Of a stretch of 13,337 nt of DNA, positions 1-6,717 are shown piece after piece. Under the pieces are notes generated by a model. That model was given only the letters and a program-made list of their open reading frames with translations. It did no database searches and was not told the DNA's origin. Positions within the stretch are counted from its first letter, which is position 1. Each line of letters begins with the position of its first letter. The stretch comes from Ruminococcaceae bacterium UBA2857. GTDB taxonomy: Bacteria; Bacillota; Clostridia; Oscillospirales; Acutalibacteraceae. The position numbers and the translations under genes were made by a program. The DNA is taken from positions 28,928 through 42,264 of the forward strand of contig DEFH01000028.1 of assembly GCA_002350705.1 (NCBI GenBank), in the 5' to 3' direction.

Positions 1-23
1 TCTGCCAATTCCGCCATATCCGC
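1..23 (-). tRNA. tRNA-Leu, 5' end only (cut by window edge)
   Basis: The reverse complement of the first 23 bases matches the 5' acceptor strand and D-arm start of bacterial tRNA-Leu (GCGGATATGGCGGAATTGGC). The anticodon, long variable arm and 3' half lie outside the window, so the isoacceptor cannot be named. A consensus promoter directly upstream on the same strand supports a real, expressed gene. Confidence 0.85.
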
Positions 24-35
24 GAGTGCTTGATT

Positions 36-64
36 ATTATAGCAAAGATTTTGCTGCTTGTCAA
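36..64 (-). promoter_or_regulatory. sigma-A promoter of the tRNA-Leu gene
   Basis: On the minus strand a perfect -35 box TTGACA (59-64) is separated by exactly 17 bases from a perfect -10 box TATAAT (36-41). Transcription would begin near position 29, only a few bases before the mature tRNA 5' end. Both boxes match the vegetative consensus in every position, as is common for stable-RNA promoters. Confidence 0.88.
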
Positions 65-149
65 GACTGAAATGAATAATTATGAAAAATTTCTTCTATT
101 TGCCCTCAAAGCAAAATAAAAATGTATAAAATGTCAAAAAATAATCAAA

Positions 150-195
150 TATAATTCTTAAAAAGAAAATATCAAATGAAAAACTGTGTTATAAT
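150..195 (+). promoter_or_regulatory. candidate promoter region of the SCP2-like gene
   Basis: Two perfect TATAAT boxes lie at 150-155 and 190-195 in very AT-rich DNA; neither has a recognisable -35 box. If the second is the -10 element, transcription starts near 202. That would exclude the upstream in-frame ATG at 176 as the start codon and agrees with the downstream start chosen for the gene. Confidence 0.35.
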
Positions 196-229
196 AAACC
201 AAGAATTTTTTGGAAAAAGGATGAAAGTA

Positions 230-562
230 ATGACATTTGACGAAAGCTATGAGATGATCAAACATAAATTTTTGGAAGCGGATCTGTCTAAAATCGACAA
301 GGATTTTTCGGCAGAATTTTGTCTGACGGACGAGCAGGAACACTATGTGTATGCAGCCTATATAGACGGTCAGAAAATCATTGAACCGGTACAGCACGGC
401 GGTACCGATGTAACGGTGAGAATGTCGTTTGAAACAGCAGAGCAGCTTCTGTACAAAGAACTGGATCCGTTTAAGGCATTTACTACCGGTAAGGTGAAAG
501 CCAGAGGAAATATTTTTCTTGCTCTGTCACTGTATAAGCAATTCAAGGGAAATGCTTCCTGA
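230..562 (+). CDS. SCP2 sterol-binding-domain-like protein
   Basis: A 110-residue soluble protein resembling the SCP2 fold (non-specific lipid-carrier domain). The C-terminal half carries the typical pattern D-P-F-x-A-F-T-T-G-K-x-K-x-x-G-N (residues 79-94), where a helix precedes the lipid-facing strand. Such small clostridial SCP2 proteins are common and their ligands are generally unknown, so no reaction is assigned. There is no signal peptide or membrane segment. The start is a choice among ATGs at 176, 221 and 230. The one at 230 has AAGG nine bases upstream, gives the usual MTFDE/MTYEE-type N terminus, and lies downstream of a TATAAT at 190-195. The ATG at 176 has no ribosome binding site. 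glgB follows after 78 bases, but a separate promoter-like sequence there makes co-transcription uncertain. Confidence 0.75.
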   Translation: MTFDESYEMIKHKFLEADLSKIDKDFSAEFCLTDEQEHYVYAAYIDGQKIIEPVQHGGTDVTVRMSFETAEQLLYKELDPFKAFTTGKVKARGNIFLALSLYKQFKGNAS

Positions 563-587
563 CAAAGTCAAAGATATGTCTAATGAC

Positions 588-616
588 TTTGCAGTGAAAA
601 TATTTTAAAATATGAT
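588..616 (+). promoter_or_regulatory. possible promoter upstream of glgB
   Basis: A weak candidate: TTTGCA (588-593), 17 bases, then TATGAT (611-616), placing transcription start just ahead of the glgB ribosome binding site GGAG (629-632). The -35 box overlaps the right arm of an 8-bp inverted repeat (563-570 with 584-591). The AT-rich context produces such matches by chance. Confidence 0.3.
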
Positions 617-640
617 TATCAAATCAATGGAGATGAGAAG

Positions 641-2569
641 ATGGCAACTTTTTCAATGGATGAATTTTATCGTGGCGAGTCAACCAATGCGTATGAGTAT
701 TTCGGAGCTCATCCGATATCGGATGACGATGATTCGGGTGTTGTTTTCAGAGTGTATGCCCCGTCTGCATGGCAGATAGAGGTAATCGGTGATTTTAACG
801 GCTGGAACGGCTGGAATCACAAAATGAATAAAGTCAACAGTACGGTGTATGAACTGTGTATTCCCGAGGCAAGAGTGGGACAACTGTATAAATTCAGAGT
901 GTACCAGCAGGGCGGCAATGTGGTGGATAAAGCGGATCCGTATGCGTTCCACAGCGAACTCAGACCGAATACGGCTTCTATTGTCACAAGAATATCCAAG
1001 GACACATTCCATGATGAAAAATGGATGAAAAACCGTTCCAAGTGCTACGACAAACCGATGAATATCTATGAAATGCACATGGGTTCCTGGAGGAAACCCT
1101 TTGGCAAGACAGAAGAGGATGGCGGTGCACAGTGGTTCCGCTATGACGAGGTCGGTTATGAACTGGTGAAATATCTGAAAGAAAACAACTATACTCATGT
1201 AGAAGTTATGCCTCTGGCAGAATATCCCTTTGACGGTTCATGGGGCTATCAGGTATCACAGTATTACAGTGCTACTTCAAGATACGGCACTCCCGAACAG
1301 CTGATGAAATTCGTTGATGTATGCCATCAGAATCAAATCGGTGTCATTATTGACTTTGCATTTGTTCACTTTGTAAAAGATAACTATTCGCTGGGCAGCT
1401 TTGACGGTACTTCTTTGTATGAGTATCCGCCTTCGGATGTCAATCAGAGCCAGTGGGGTTCCTATAACTTCAACCTTTCCAAAGGCGATGTCAGAAGCTA
1501 TCTGACATCCTGTGCAGCGTTCTGGCTGGATACCTATCATTTTGACGGTATCAGAATGGATGCCATCAACAACGGCATTTACTGGATGGGTGACAAAAAC
1601 AGAGGTGTCAATGACCGTTCCGTTGACTTCTTCAAGAACATGAACAGAAAACTGAATGAACAGTTCCACAATGTGGTACTCATTGCGGAAGATTCTTCCG
1701 ATTATCCCGGTGTCACTAAGCCTGTTTCGGAGGGCGGTCTCGGATTCGACTACAAGTGGGATATGGGCTGGATGAACGATACCCTCAAGTACTTCAAGCT
1801 TGATCCTCTCTGGAGAAAAGGCAGTCACAATCAGATCAACTGGTCCATGGCATACTTCTATTTTGAGAGATTCATTCTGCCGCTGTCACATGACGAGGTG
1901 GTACACGGCAAGGCAACCATCGTCCAGAAAATGTTCGGCGGTGACTATGAAAACAAATTCGCTCAGGCAAGAACACTGTATGCCTACATGATGACACACC
2001 CCGGCAAAAAGCTCAACTTCATGGGCAATGAGCTCGGTATGTTCAGAGAGTGGGACGAAACAAGAGAAATGGACTGGTTCCTCTTGGATGAATATCCCAT
2101 GCATCAGAAATTCCATCAGTATTTCAGAGATTTATCGGGACTTGTTATCAATAACCCTGCTTTCTATGAAAAGGATTATGAATCTGACGGATTCCTCTGG
2201 ATTGACGCTGACAATGCGAATGAAAATATGTATGCTTACTACAGAATTTCCAACGGTCAGAAATATGCCGTCGTACTGAATATGTCACCTGTCAGAAGAG
2301 ACCATTACAGAATCGGTATGCACTATCCATGCACCATCACAGAAGTTCTCAACAGTGACAGTGAGTGCTACGGCGGAAGCGGTGCCGTTAATCCGAAGCC
2401 TATCAAATCCGAGCCGATTTGTCATAATCAGTGGTATCATTCACTGGAGATTACTTTGCCGCCGTTCGGGGCAGCCATTTTTGAAGTAAAAGAAGAACCC
2501 CGAAAAGAAGAAAAGGCTGAAAAAACAGAAAAGAAAACGACAGAGAAAACAAAAAAATCTCAAAAATAA
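641..2569 (+). CDS. glgB: 1,4-alpha-glucan (glycogen) branching enzyme
   Basis: GlgB cuts an alpha-1,4 glucan chain and transfers the end to a 6-OH, making alpha-1,6 branches in storage glycogen in the cytoplasm. Residues about 20-115 form the N-terminal CBM48-like domain (with V-I-G-D-F-N-G-W). The GH13 barrel follows, with all four conserved regions: region I DFAFVHF (238-244), region II DGIRMDA (302-308, nucleophile Asp307), region III LIAED (347-351, acid/base Glu350) and region IV SHDEVVHGK (416-424, Asp418). A beta-sandwich ends the enzyme near residue 616. The size, 642 residues, is normal. Region I usually reads DWVPxHF; here the invariant Asp and His remain but the middle differs. 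The last 25 residues are almost all Lys, Glu and Thr, a disordered tail. ATG is preceded by GGAG eight bases upstream. No other glg gene is nearby and a hairpin follows, so it is probably transcribed alone or with the SCP2-like gene. Confidence 0.95.
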   Translation: MATFSMDEFYRGESTNAYEYFGAHPISDDDDSGVVFRVYAPSAWQIEVIGDFNGWNGWNHKMNKVNSTVYELCIPEARVGQLYKFRVYQQGGNVVDKADPYAFHSELRPNTASIVTRISKDTFHDEKWMKNRSKCYDKPMNIYEMHMGSWRKPFGKTEEDGGAQWFRYDEVGYELVKYLKENNYTHVEVMPLAEYPFDGSWGYQVSQYYSATSRYGTPEQLMKFVDVCHQNQIGVIIDFAFVHFVKDNYSLGSFDGTSLYEYPPSDVNQSQWGSYNFNLSKGDVRSYLTSCAAFWLDTYHFDGIRMDAINNGIYWMGDKNRGVNDRSVDFFKNMNRKLNEQFHNVVLIAEDSSDYPGVTKPVSEGGLGFDYKWDMGWMNDTLKYFKLDPLWRKGSHNQINWSMAYFYFERFILPLSHDEVVHGKATIVQKMFGGDYENKFAQARTLYAYMMTHPGKKLNFMGNELGMFREWDETREMDWFLLDEYPMHQKFHQYFRDLSGLVINNPAFYEKDYESDGFLWIDADNANENMYAYYRISNGQKYAVVLNMSPVRRDHYRIGMHYPCTITEVLNSDSECYGGSGAVNPKPIKSEPICHNQWYHSLEITLPPFGAAIFEVKEEPRKEEKAEKTEKKTTEKTKKSQK

Positions 2570-2577
2570 TCAATAAA

Positions 2578-2609
2578 AAAACCTGTATCGTTTAGGCGGT
2601 ACAGGTTTT
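2578..2609 (+). terminator. hairpin terminator after glgB
   Basis: A 13-bp stem (2578-2590 with 2597-2609, one G-T pair) closes a 6-base loop, beginning nine bases after the glgB stop codon. On the plus strand it ends in TTTT; the A-rich run on the left (2573-2581) would give a U-run on the opposite strand, so it could act in both directions. The next gene starts only 20 bases beyond, so termination may be partial. Confidence 0.75.
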
Positions 2610-2628
2610 GCTGTATAGGGGGAGGAAA

Positions 2629-3780
2629 ATGCGGTCGGTATGGAATCCGTGGCATGGCTGCAAAAGAGTGAGTACGGGCTGTCTGAACTGCTATGTGTAC
2701 AGAATGGACAGCATGATCGGCAGAGACAGCAGCATTGTGGAAAAAACACAGGCATTTGCTTATGCGACAGCGAAAAACAGATACGGAGAATATAAACTCA
2801 GCAGTACAGAGAGTCCCGTATATGTTTGTCTGAGTTCGGATTTTTTCATTGAAGAGGCGGATGAATGGCGGCAGGAAATCTGGGATATGATTCATACCCG
2901 TTCAGACGTGCATTTTAAAATCATCACCAAAAGAATCGACAGATTTATGCAGTGCATCCCCGAAAACTGGCAGGACGGCTATGAAAACGTGACGATTGTC
3001 TGTACCTGTGAGAATCAGAAAATGACCGACAAAAGACTGCCGTTGTTTTTGACACTGCCTGTCAGACATCGTGAAATTATTCATGAACCTATGCTGGAAC
3101 GCATAGAAATAGAAACATATCTCCAAAGTCGCAAAATCGAGGCAGTCACCTGCGGGGGAGAATCGGGAAAAAATGCCCGTCTGTGCGATTATGAATGGAT
3201 TCTGCATACCAGAGCCCAGTGTGTCAGACAAAATGTTTCGTTCTGCTTCAAACAGACAGGAGAAAATTTTGGCAAAGACGGCAGAATCTATCATATAGAC
3301 CGAAAATATCAGATTCCGCAGGCTCGGAAAGCAGAGATCGATTTCCATGCCGTGAAATCCCTGTCGCCGCCCCCGAAAAACAGACAGCAAAAATATCAGG
3401 AATCAAAAGAGTATGACGTGGCAAACCCGTTCAATAGTATTTTGCTTCAGCTTTCCAAATCACCTCTTTACAGTGATATCTTTCTGACGCAAAAGGAAAG
3501 AAACTATTATATCGCCCATGATTGGGAAGAACTTCGCAGAGAAACGGAAGAAATTGTCCGCAAAAATCTTTTTCATACCGTGAGCAAGGAAAAAGACCAT
3601 CATTGCCGGCAATGGGGACACCCTGTCTATACGGCACAAAGAGCAACAGCCTGCTGTTGCCGGAAATGCCTGTATGAATGGCATAATATCCCTCCCAACA
3701 GAAAACTGACGGAAAGGGAAGTGCTTTATGTGACAGACTTGCTGATGGAATGGATGAAACGGGATATTCAATACTCATAA
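2629..3780 (+). CDS. DUF5131 (Gp37/Gp68-like) and DUF4186 fusion protein
   Basis: A 383-residue protein of unknown biochemical role that joins two uncharacterised families. Residues 1 to about 240 match DUF5131 (phage Gp37/Gp68-like). It opens with W-N-P-W-H-G-C and a three-cysteine motif C11-x6-C18-x2-C21, followed by strand motifs such as K-I-I-T-K-R and C-G-G-E-S-G (175-180). Annotators describe this family as having a radical-SAM-like three-cysteine motif, but no reaction is established. After a charged linker, residues about 267-376 match DUF4186, with H-P-V-Y-T-A-Q (331-337), Cys342-344, Cys347 and a W-H-x-I-P motif; these His/Cys residues look metal-binding. The ATG at 2629 has GGAGG three bases upstream, rather close; the upstream TTG at 2608 falls inside the terminator and is unlikely. 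No TcmP-type partner, sometimes found beside DUF5131 genes, lies in the window. The domain calls are from memory of the families. Confidence 0.8.
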   Translation: MRSVWNPWHGCKRVSTGCLNCYVYRMDSMIGRDSSIVEKTQAFAYATAKNRYGEYKLSSTESPVYVCLSSDFFIEEADEWRQEIWDMIHTRSDVHFKIITKRIDRFMQCIPENWQDGYENVTIVCTCENQKMTDKRLPLFLTLPVRHREIIHEPMLERIEIETYLQSRKIEAVTCGGESGKNARLCDYEWILHTRAQCVRQNVSFCFKQTGENFGKDGRIYHIDRKYQIPQARKAEIDFHAVKSLSPPPKNRQQKYQESKEYDVANPFNSILLQLSKSPLYSDIFLTQKERNYYIAHDWEELRRETEEIVRKNLFHTVSKEKDHHCRQWGHPVYTAQRATACCCRKCLYEWHNIPPNRKLTEREVLYVTDLLMEWMKRDIQYS

Positions 3781-3787
3781 GTATTGA
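3768..3787. repeat. 20-bp inverted repeat overlapping the -35 box
   Basis: Perfect 8-bp arms TCAATACT and AGTATTGA around a 4-base loop. The repeat spans the stop codon of the DUF5131/DUF4186 gene and covers the first four bases of the -35 box of the metal-module promoter. There is no T-run after it, so it is not a normal terminator. It could be a regulator binding site or a weak transcript hairpin. Confidence 0.6.
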
Positions 3788-3812
3788 CATCTGAGAGAAA
3801 ATATGTTATAGT
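3784..3812 (+). promoter_or_regulatory. sigma-A promoter of the heavy-metal module
   Basis: Perfect -35 TTGACA (3784-3789), 17-base spacer, -10 TATAGT (3807-3812). Predicted start is near 3819, about 45 bases before the HMA gene. Inverted repeats cover the -35 box (3768-3787) and the start of the transcript (3823-3840), suggesting repression. Confidence 0.85.
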
Positions 3813-3822
3813 ATATTCAACG

Positions 3823-3840
3823 ATTAAACAAATGTTTAAT
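3823..3840. promoter_or_regulatory. palindromic operator candidate (ArsR/SmtB-like)
   Basis: Perfect inverted repeat ATTAAACA-AA-TGTTTAAT just downstream of the predicted transcription start. Its position, and an AT-rich palindrome with a 2-base centre, resemble operators of ArsR/SmtB-family metal sensors such as CzrA, which repress metal-efflux genes until Zn, Cd or Co binds. No regulator gene is present in the window, so the protein that binds it is inferred. Confidence 0.6.
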
Positions 3841-3865
3841 TATAAATCGAAAGGAGTCTGTCTCT

Positions 3866-4087
3866 ATGAAAAAGAGCTACAAAATCGAAGTGGACTGTGC
3901 CAACTGTGCCAATAAAATGGAAAATGCCGCCAATAAAACCGAGGGTGTCAAAAAAGCCGTCGTCAATTTTATGACACTTAAAATGACCGTGGAATTTGAG
4001 GACGGCTATGATGCCAAGGAAGTTATGCAGAATGTGCTGAAAAACTGTAAAAAAGTCGAGGATGACTGCGAAATATACCTGAAATAA
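3866..4087 (+). CDS. free-standing heavy-metal-associated (HMA) domain protein
   Basis: A 73-residue protein that is a single HMA (ferredoxin-like) metal-binding domain. The metal loop is V-D-C11-A-N-C14-A; an acidic residue before CxxC (DCxxC rather than the MTCxxC of copper proteins) is typical of the N-terminal domains of Zn/Cd pumps. The pump encoded next has no HMA domain of its own, so this protein probably binds cytosolic metal and hands it over or buffers it. A clear AGGAG lies nine bases before the ATG. The gene has its own strong promoter and is separated from the pump by a terminator hairpin that begins seven bases after its stop, so it is likely made in excess over the pump. Confidence 0.9.
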   Translation: MKKSYKIEVDCANCANKMENAANKTEGVKKAVVNFMTLKMTVEFEDGYDAKEVMQNVLKNCKKVEDDCEIYLK

Positions 4088-4094
4088 CGATTTC

Positions 4095-4129
4095 GGCACG
4101 ATACATGGACAAATGTATGGTGCCTTTTT
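4095..4129 (+). terminator. intrinsic terminator between HMA gene and pump gene
   Basis: Stem of 11 pairs in 12 positions (4095-4106 with 4113-4124, one G-G mismatch at 4100/4119), 6-base loop, then TTTTT (4125-4129). It sits within the operon, with the pump ribosome binding site directly after it. It would let only part of the transcripts continue into the ATPase gene, unless it is regulated. Confidence 0.85.
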
Positions 4130-4143
4130 CAGAGGTGATTTTT

Positions 4144-6012
4144 GTGACGAAAAAGCAAAAGAAAAATCTTGTCAGAATTATCATTGCGGCAGTGCTGATG
4201 ACAGGTTTGCTGTTTGTTCCGATTGAAAACAAGTGGCTGAAACTGGTGCTTTATATGATACCGTATCTGACAGTGGGCTATGATATCTTAATGAAGGCTT
4301 TTAAGGGAATCAAAAACTTACAGCCGTTTGATGAATGTTTTTTAATGGCAGTTGCTACGATAGGAGCGATAGCCATCGGCATTATCGGAGACGGAGATTT
4401 TGTGGAAGCAGTGGCAGTCATGCTGTTTTATCAGATAGGTGAGTGGTTCCAGAGCTATGCTGTCGGCAGGAGCAGGAAAAATATTGCGGCCCTGATGGAC
4501 ATTCGCCCCGACTATGCCAATATTGAAAAAGACGGGGGAGAACTGGAACAGGTCGATCCCGATGAAGTGGAAGTCGGGACGGTGATCGTAGTACAGCCGG
4601 GTGAAAAAATACCCATTGACGGCATTGTGACAGAGGGAGAGTCTGCACTGAATACCGGTGCCCTGACAGGGGAGAGTCTTCCCAGAGATGTGATGGTCGG
4701 TGATGAAGTTATCAGCGGCTGTATCAATTTAAACGGCTTGCTCAAAGTCAGGACAACAAAGGAATTCGGTGAATCAACGGTTTCAAAAATATTGGATTTG
4801 GTAGAGAACGCCGGTTCTCAAAAATCCAGATCGGAAAATTTTATCTCAAAATTTGCAAGAATTTATACCCCGGCAGTTGTATGCGGTGCGTTGGCACTGG
4901 CGGTTGTGCCGTCACTGCTGACAGGAGAATGGGCAACGTGGATTTACAGAGCATTGACATTTTTGGTCATCAGTTGTCCGTGTGCATTGGTCATCAGTAT
5001 CCCTTTGAGTTTCTTTGCAGGGATAGGCGGTGCGAGCAAAGAAGGAATCCTTGTCAAAGGCTCCAACTATTTAGAGGTGCTTTCCAAAACAAAAACCATT
5101 GTCTTTGACAAGACGGGCACCCTGACAAAAGGTGTTTTCGAGGTCACAGCCGTTCATCCCGAACTGGTGGACGAAAATACCCTTCTTCATCTTGCCGCAC
5201 ACGTGGAAAGATATTCCACTCATCCCATAGCCAACTCTTTGAAACTTGCCTATCCGAATGAAAATGACGGCTGTCATGTGTACAGAGCGGAAAATATTGC
5301 AGGACAGGGTGTGAAAGCACTTGTCAACAGCAATACGGTCTGTGTCGGCAATGAAAAAATGATGAAAGAAATCGGTGCAGAAATTCAAAAATGTCCTCAT
5401 GAACATACAGGCACTGTCATCCATGTGGCAAGAAACGGCAAATATATCGGTCATATTGTGATTTCCGATGTCGTCAAGCCCACAGCCAAGCAGGCTTTGA
5501 AAGAACTGAAAAAATCGGGGATTCAAAAGACCGTCATGCTGACGGGGGACAGCAAAAAAACAGCCGGTCACGTAGCCGGGGAATTATGTATTGACGAGGT
5601 GCACAGCGAACTTTTACCCGAAGACAAAGTACGTGAAGTGGAAAAAATCCTTGCGGAAAAATCAGGTATTACGGCATTTGTGGGAGACGGCATAAATGAT
5701 GCACCTGTATTGTCAAGAGCAGATATTGGTATCGCCATGGGAGCCTTGGGTTCCGATGCGGCCATTGAAGCGGCAGATATCGTGTTAATGGATGACGATC
5801 CGATGAAGATTGCCAAGGCAATCGGAATTTCCCGAAAATGCCTGAGAATCGTCAATGAAAATATCTGGTTTTCCATAGGCATAAAAATTGTATGTCTGGT
5901 GCTGGGAGCATTGGGCATTGCGAATATGTGGACAGCGATTTTTGCAGATGTGGGTGTCATGGTTCTGGCGGTTCTCAATGCGGTCAGAGCATTGTTTGTC
6001 AAAAATCTGTAA
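4144..6012 (+). CDS. P1B-type ATPase, Zn2+/Cd2+/Pb2+ efflux pump (ZntA/CadA-like)
   Basis: A 622-residue membrane pump that exports divalent soft metals using ATP. Visible motifs: actuator TGES (175-178), metal-site CPC (278-280) followed by x4-S-x-P, phosphorylation site DKTGTLT with Asp322, the His-Pro motif (360-361) of P1B pumps, TGDS (467-470) and GDGINDAP (514-521). In the last membrane segments Lys581 and the D-x-G motif (Asp602, Gly604) fit the P1B-2 class for Zn/Cd/Pb rather than copper pumps. No N-terminal HMA domain is present; the preceding small protein supplies one. The GTG at 4144 is chosen because AGAGGTGA ends five bases before it; the in-frame ATG at 4105 lies inside the terminator hairpin and has no ribosome binding site. 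A terminator follows the stop. Confidence 0.93.
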   Translation: MTKKQKKNLVRIIIAAVLMTGLLFVPIENKWLKLVLYMIPYLTVGYDILMKAFKGIKNLQPFDECFLMAVATIGAIAIGIIGDGDFVEAVAVMLFYQIGEWFQSYAVGRSRKNIAALMDIRPDYANIEKDGGELEQVDPDEVEVGTVIVVQPGEKIPIDGIVTEGESALNTGALTGESLPRDVMVGDEVISGCINLNGLLKVRTTKEFGESTVSKILDLVENAGSQKSRSENFISKFARIYTPAVVCGALALAVVPSLLTGEWATWIYRALTFLVISCPCALVISIPLSFFAGIGGASKEGILVKGSNYLEVLSKTKTIVFDKTGTLTKGVFEVTAVHPELVDENTLLHLAAHVERYSTHPIANSLKLAYPNENDGCHVYRAENIAGQGVKALVNSNTVCVGNEKMMKEIGAEIQKCPHEHTGTVIHVARNGKYIGHIVISDVVKPTAKQALKELKKSGIQKTVMLTGDSKKTAGHVAGELCIDEVHSELLPEDKVREVEKILAEKSGITAFVGDGINDAPVLSRADIGIAMGALGSDAAIEAADIVLMDDDPMKIAKAIGISRKCLRIVNENIWFSIGIKIVCLVLGALGIANMWTAIFADVGVMVLAVLNAVRALFVKNL

Positions 6013-6016
6013 GCTG

Positions 6017-6049
6017 ACGGTGACTGTTTTCGGACAGCCACCGTTTTTT
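6017..6049 (+). terminator. intrinsic terminator after the metal pump
   Basis: Stem ACGGTG and CTGT pairing with ACAG and CACCGT (6017-6027 with 6034-6044, one A-C mismatch), loop TTTCGG, followed by a run of six T (6044-6049). On the minus strand the mismatch becomes a G-T pair, so the hairpin also forms in sigF transcripts arriving from the other side, though no U-run follows it directly there. Confidence 0.88.
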
Positions 6050-6063
6050 ATATCGGGGGAGTA

Positions 6064-6717
6064 TTATTGAAGTCGTTCTCGCAGTACGGCAAGGACTTTC
6101 TTTTCCCGTCTCGACACCTGTACCTGTGTCATGTGGAGACGCTCTGCCGTTTTGGACTGTGTGAGTCCTTTGAAAAAACGCAGGAAGATCATTTCCCTGT
6201 CACGTTCCTCCAGTCTGGACAGCTCTGTATGCAGTGACAGTGTTTCCGTAATGCTGATGTCAGGGGAGGCTGTCGGAATATCTGCCTGACTTTCCCCGTC
6301 ATCATCCGTGACAGTCAAAGAAACAGGCTGCATGGATGCCGTTAAAGCCTCCGAAATTTGTTCGGGTTCCGTCTGCAGTTTTTCTGCCAGTTCACTGACA
6401 GTCGGTTCCCTGCCGTTCTGTAATTCAAAAGCCTGCACTTCTCTGCTCACTTTCAGGGAAAGCTCTTTCAGACCTCTGGAAATCTTCACCGCCCCGCCGT
6501 CACGGAACAGACGTTTTATTTCTCCGATAATGACAGGCACGGCATATGTTGAAAACTGATAGCCGAGTTCGCTCCGAAAATGGTCTGCCGCTTTGACAAG
6601 TCCCAGGCAGCCTGCCTGATATAAATCATCATATTCTATTCCACGACCTTTGAAACGCTTTGCACAAGCGTGTACAAGACCAAGATTTTCCTGTACTCTC
6701 TGTTCTCTGTCAGACAT
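6064..6717 (-). CDS. sigF: sporulation sigma factor sigma-F
   Basis: The first forespore-specific RNA polymerase sigma factor (SpoIIAC). At 217 residues it is shorter than the about 255 of Bacillus subtilis. It starts almost at region 2 (about 10-75, with Y-D-D-L-Y-Q-A-G-C-L-G-L and F-S-T-Y-A-V-P-V-I-I-G-E-I), continues with region 3 (about 78-125), a loose acidic linker (137-158) and region 4 (about 160-215), whose helix-turn-helix reads M-T-Q-V-Q-V-S-R. About 38 residues present before region 2 in B. subtilis are missing, and the preceding gene leaves no room for them. The ATG overlaps the spoIIAB stop by eight bases and has AGGGTGA just upstream. Third gene of the spoIIA operon; activity should be held by SpoIIAB. 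Identity as sigma-F rather than sigma-G rests mainly on the operon. Confidence 0.92.
   Translation of the reverse strand: MSDREQRVQENLGLVHACAKRFKGRGIEYDDLYQAGCLGLVKAADHFRSELGYQFSTYAVPVIIGEIKRLFRDGGAVKISRGLKELSLKVSREVQAFELQNGREPTVSELAEKLQTEPEQISEALTASMQPVSLTVTDDDGESQADIPTASPDISITETLSLHTELSRLEERDREMIFLRFFKGLTQSKTAERLHMTQVQVSRREKKVLAVLRERLQ

Noticed and set aside
563..591. Perfect 8-bp inverted repeat CAAAGTCA / TGACTTTG after the SCP2-like gene
   Set aside because: As a terminator it lacks a T-run and has a 13-base loop. It may be a weak transcript hairpin but is too weak to call.
1277..1828. A 183-codon minus-strand open frame inside glgB
   Set aside because: The opposite strand encodes the catalytic core of GlgB with all motifs intact; the minus frame shows no family resemblance.
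2608..2628. Upstream TTG start for the DUF5131/DUF4186 gene
   Set aside because: It falls within the glgB terminator stem and has no ribosome binding site; family members begin near M-R-x-W-N-P-W-H-G-C, which fits the ATG at 2629.
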